Shown here piece after piece: positions 5,912 to 7,789 of a stretch of DNA of 7,789 nt. Source of the stretch: SZUA-1535 sp964594175 (lineage in GTDB: Archaea > Aenigmatarchaeota > Aenigmatarchaeia > Aenigmatarchaeales > SZUA-1535); the NCBI GenBank assembly GCA_964594175.1, contig CAZQLM010000041.1, forward strand, positions 1 to 7,789, written 5' to 3'. The first letter of the stretch is position 1. Each line of letters opens with the position of its first letter. Both the position numbers and the translations under genes were made by a program. The notes under the pieces were generated by a model. The model worked only from the letters and a program-made list of their open reading frames with translations. It was not told the DNA's origin and ran no database searches.

Positions 5912-5938
5912 AAATGTTGAATCTTTAGAAAGCATCTT

Positions 5939-6829
5939 TTAAAATTTTATCCTCATACCATCTCTTGCAACAATGGATTTTTTAAATAATCTTTTTGCCT
6001 CCCTTACAAGCTCACCATGCTTCTTATACCTCCTACTTATGTGTGTGAGCACCAACTTTTTTATCCTGTATCTTTTTGCAAGCTCTGTTATTTCCTTAAA
6101 AGAAGAATGCGCTCTTCCTTCAACGGGTTCTACAAAAGTAGCATCGTGAATAAGCATACCGCAGAAAGCCTCCTTAAAAAGTTCTTCGACTGGTAAGGTG
6201 TCACCTGAGTAAACTACCTTTCTTCCCTCTATTTTTTTGGCGACTTCTTCTATTCTTACTATTTTTCCATCAATTCTGATTTTTCCTTTTTCTTTGAGTT
6301 TTTGGATTTTTTCTTTTGGAACATTAAATTTTTGTAGACGAGATGGAATTATTTTCCAGTGATCCTTTTCTCTGAAAATATAACCAACAGCTGGAACTGA
6401 ATGTTTTACCGGAATAGAATAAATTTCGTATTTTTTCTCTCTCACAATTCTTTCTTTCTCCTCTACGGAAACGTCTATTGGCTTTATTTTGAATCCAAAA
6501 CTCCAGTAACTCAGCTCGAGTATTGTTCCGACAAAACGCTCTGCTTCCGGAGCGTATACTTCTAAAATCTTTTTTCTTCCCAGCATATGCAAAGTTTCTA
6601 TTAACGGTATTAGTCCTGCGAAGTGATCGGCGTGCCAATGTGTGATGAAAATTCTTTTTATTTTCATTGGTGAGATTTTTGCCTTCTGCAAACCGAGCTG
6701 CGTGCATTCTCCACAATCGAAGAGTAAATAGTCTCCTTCGTATTTCAGTAAAATTGCTGGATGCTTCCTTTCCAAAGTCGGAATAGCAGAACCGCTTCCG
6801 AGGATTGTTATTTCTATCGGTGCTGGCAT
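5939..6829 (-). CDS. rnz: Ribonuclease Z (tRNA 3'-processing endonuclease)
   Basis: This metallo-beta-lactamase-fold enzyme cuts precursor tRNAs at the 3' side of the discriminator base. The 296-residue protein shows the N-terminal LGSGSAIPT (10-18), FDCGECTQLGL (37-47, where the usual Gly of GEGTQ is Cys), the zinc motif THWHADH (63-69), HSVPAVGY (143-150), YSGDT (207-211), HDATF (228-232), AHSS (240-243) and LTHISRRY (261-268). The metal ligands H64, H66, D68, H69, H143, D210 and H263 are all present. Length is typical of the short (RNase Z-S) form found in archaea and bacteria. The ATG at 6829 is right for the fold. It follows the helicase gene after 36 bases and ends 100 bases before the prenyl synthase; there is no functional link to the mevalonate genes beyond position. 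Confidence 0.95.
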   Translation of the reverse strand: MPAPIEITILGSGSAIPTLERKHPAILLKYEGDYLLFDCGECTQLGLQKAKISPMKIKRIFITHWHADHFAGLIPLIETLHMLGRKKILEVYAPEAERFVGTILELSYWSFGFKIKPIDVSVEEKERIVREKKYEIYSIPVKHSVPAVGYIFREKDHWKIIPSRLQKFNVPKEKIQKLKEKGKIRIDGKIVRIEEVAKKIEGRKVVYSGDTLPVEELFKEAFCGMLIHDATFVEPVEGRAHSSFKEITELAKRYRIKKLVLTHISRRYKKHGELVREAKRLFKKSIVARDGMRIKF

Positions 6830-6845
6830 ATAATAGTATAAGAGG

Positions 6846-6856
6846 AAAATTTAAAA
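6846..6856 (-). promoter_or_regulatory. Possible TATA box of rnz
   Basis: The 36-base gap before rnz carries, on the minus strand, TTTTAAATTTT, centred about 22 bases upstream of the ATG at 6829. No Shine-Dalgarno site is seen, so a leaderless rnz transcript is possible. The spacing is a little short, and the same T-rich stretch could help end the helicase transcript. Confidence 0.3.
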
Positions 6857-6865
6857 GAAAATCAT

Positions 6866-7789
6866 TTAGAGCAATTTACTCCATTCACCTAAAATTCTTT
6901 TGAATTCTTCTTGGTTCGATTCAATCTTGTGTAGAATGTCTTTAAAGGATTCTATTCCTTCATTTAATTTTTTTAATTTGAACTCTTCACTTGTGCCTGC
7001 GTAATATGGCCTATATACCTTTCCACCCCTTATTCGCGAACTTCTCTGCTCCATTTTTCTTGGGCTCTCATATATGCTTGAGTGAATAAGTCTATGAGAA
7101 TAAGGAAAATCCAAACCTTCTTCTCCAACACCAGTAGAAATTAACACAGGATATTCCTCTTTAAAAAGCTGAATAACATTTTTCTGCGCATCTTGACTTA
7201 ATGTTCCTGAAAGAACTAAAGAATCTACATTTACATATTCTAAAATTTCCTTTAATCTTCGTGCATGGTTTATGAATCTGCTGTAAATTATAACTCTTTC
7301 ATTATTCTTTAAAGCTTCTTTAACATTTTTTACAATCCATTTCGTTTTTGGCATCATTTTTACTTTACCCTCTGATTTTATGTAGTCTTCTGTTAAATTT
7401 TTTAGAGACTCCCAAAAACCCGAACTTTCATCTTGCGCATTTCTTGAAACACAAGAATAGAAGTAATCTATCTCACCGCCGTGCAGAACATTTTTTGCGT
7501 GTATTAGTTTGAGACACCTCCTTGCGGTATTGCGAATATGCTCATATTTATCTTGTGCAGAATATTCAACGATAAGATTTAACAATCCAACTGAAGAAAT
7601 TTTTAATTTTTTCTCTCTTCTTACTTCTTTTACATAATTTAGAAAGGCATTAATGTATCGTACCAACTCGCAGTGTATTTCTGCATCGATTTTCCTTACC
7701 CACTCGCTTTCAATAGGAATATCATATACACTAATTTCTGGAATGTATTTTTTTATCTTATTTTCTTCAAACCCGACAATTTTTGCATC
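6866..7789 (-). CDS. Superfamily 2 helicase, C-terminal part (Hef/Mph1/FANCM-like); 5' end outside window
   Basis: The frame is open to the window edge; 307 residues are visible and the true start is upstream, since the first in-frame TTG at 7666 lies in continuous coding sequence. The fragment holds the second RecA-like domain: motif IV RVIIYSRF (165-172), the LSGTLSQ segment near 193-199, motif V STGVGEEGLDFP (218-229), and motif VI QRSSRIRGG (248-256). The preceding roughly 120 residues are helical and would be the insert that resembles the Hef/FANCM/Mph1 branch-migration helicases. The protein ends about 50 residues after motif VI, so the C-terminal XPF-type nuclease domain of full Hef is absent. 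Motif VI is unusual (RSSRIRG instead of RxGRxGR). Family level is firm, subfamily tentative. A role in fork or recombination-intermediate processing is inferred. Confidence 0.78.
   Translation of the reverse strand, partial: DAKIVGFEENKIKKYIPEISVYDIPIESEWVRKIDAEIHCELVRYINAFLNYVKEVRREKKLKISSVGLLNLIVEYSAQDKYEHIRNTARRCLKLIHAKNVLHGGEIDYFYSCVSRNAQDESSGFWESLKNLTEDYIKSEGKVKMMPKTKWIVKNVKEALKNNERVIIYSRFINHARRLKEILEYVNVDSLVLSGTLSQDAQKNVIQLFKEEYPVLISTGVGEEGLDFPYSHRLIHSSIYESPRKMEQRSSRIRGGKVYRPYYAGTSEEFKLKKLNEGIESFKDILHKIESNQEEFKRILGEWSKLL

Noticed and set aside
6324..6716. A 130-codon minus-strand frame inside rnz
   Set aside because: It overlaps the zinc-ligand region of rnz in another frame and its composition is that of a shifted reading of the real gene.
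7664..7666. TTG at 7666 as the start of a complete 266-residue protein
   Set aside because: The same frame stays open to the window edge, with sequence upstream that looks equally coding. The visible part has only the second helicase domain, so the true start must be outside the window.

Overview
The window looks like an AT-rich archaeal chromosome segment. The evidence is the presence of isopentenyl phosphate kinase, a two-subunit aconitase-X-type phosphomevalonate dehydratase, UbiD/UbiX-type decarboxylation genes and a prenyl diphosphate synthase, together with Shine-Dalgarno sites of the GGTGA/GGAGGTG kind and TATA-like boxes about 22-30 nt upstream of start codons without leaders. The exact lineage cannot be fixed from the sequence. 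Genes are tightly packed and all are housekeeping in character; I see no mobile element, CRISPR array, rRNA or tRNA.

Plus strand, 1-3960, is one gene run that encodes most of the lower half of the archaeal (modified) mevalonate pathway. In order it holds: the C-terminal part of a UbiD-family decarboxylase (probable anhydromevalonate phosphate decarboxylase); a small LpdD-like protein associated with prenylated-FMN enzymes; the large and small subunits of the aconitase-X-type phosphomevalonate dehydratase; UbiX flavin prenyltransferase, which makes the prFMN cofactor of UbiD; and isopentenyl phosphate kinase. Read as a pathway, mevalonate 5-phosphate is dehydrated to trans-anhydromevalonate 5-phosphate, decarboxylated to isopentenyl phosphate by the prFMN enzyme, and phosphorylated to isopentenyl diphosphate. 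Mevalonate kinase, HMG-CoA reductase and IPP isomerase are not in the window.

A 181-base convergent gap (3961-4141) carries only candidate terminators. On the minus strand, 5838-4142, a long prenyl diphosphate synthase (which would use the IPP) is followed after 2 nt by a HAD-fold protein with a degenerate first motif; the pair has its own TATA-like promoter. A 100-base gap (5839-5938) separates it from the minus-strand pair 7789-5939: the C-terminal part of a superfamily 2 helicase resembling the Hef/Mph1/FANCM group, followed by ribonuclease Z.

The most interesting points are the linkage of a LpdD-like protein to the mevalonate-pathway UbiD, the eukaryote-type-III-like motifs of the prenyl synthase, and the unexplained HAD protein coupled to it. 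The core of the window is a recently understood pathway rather than a wholly new system.
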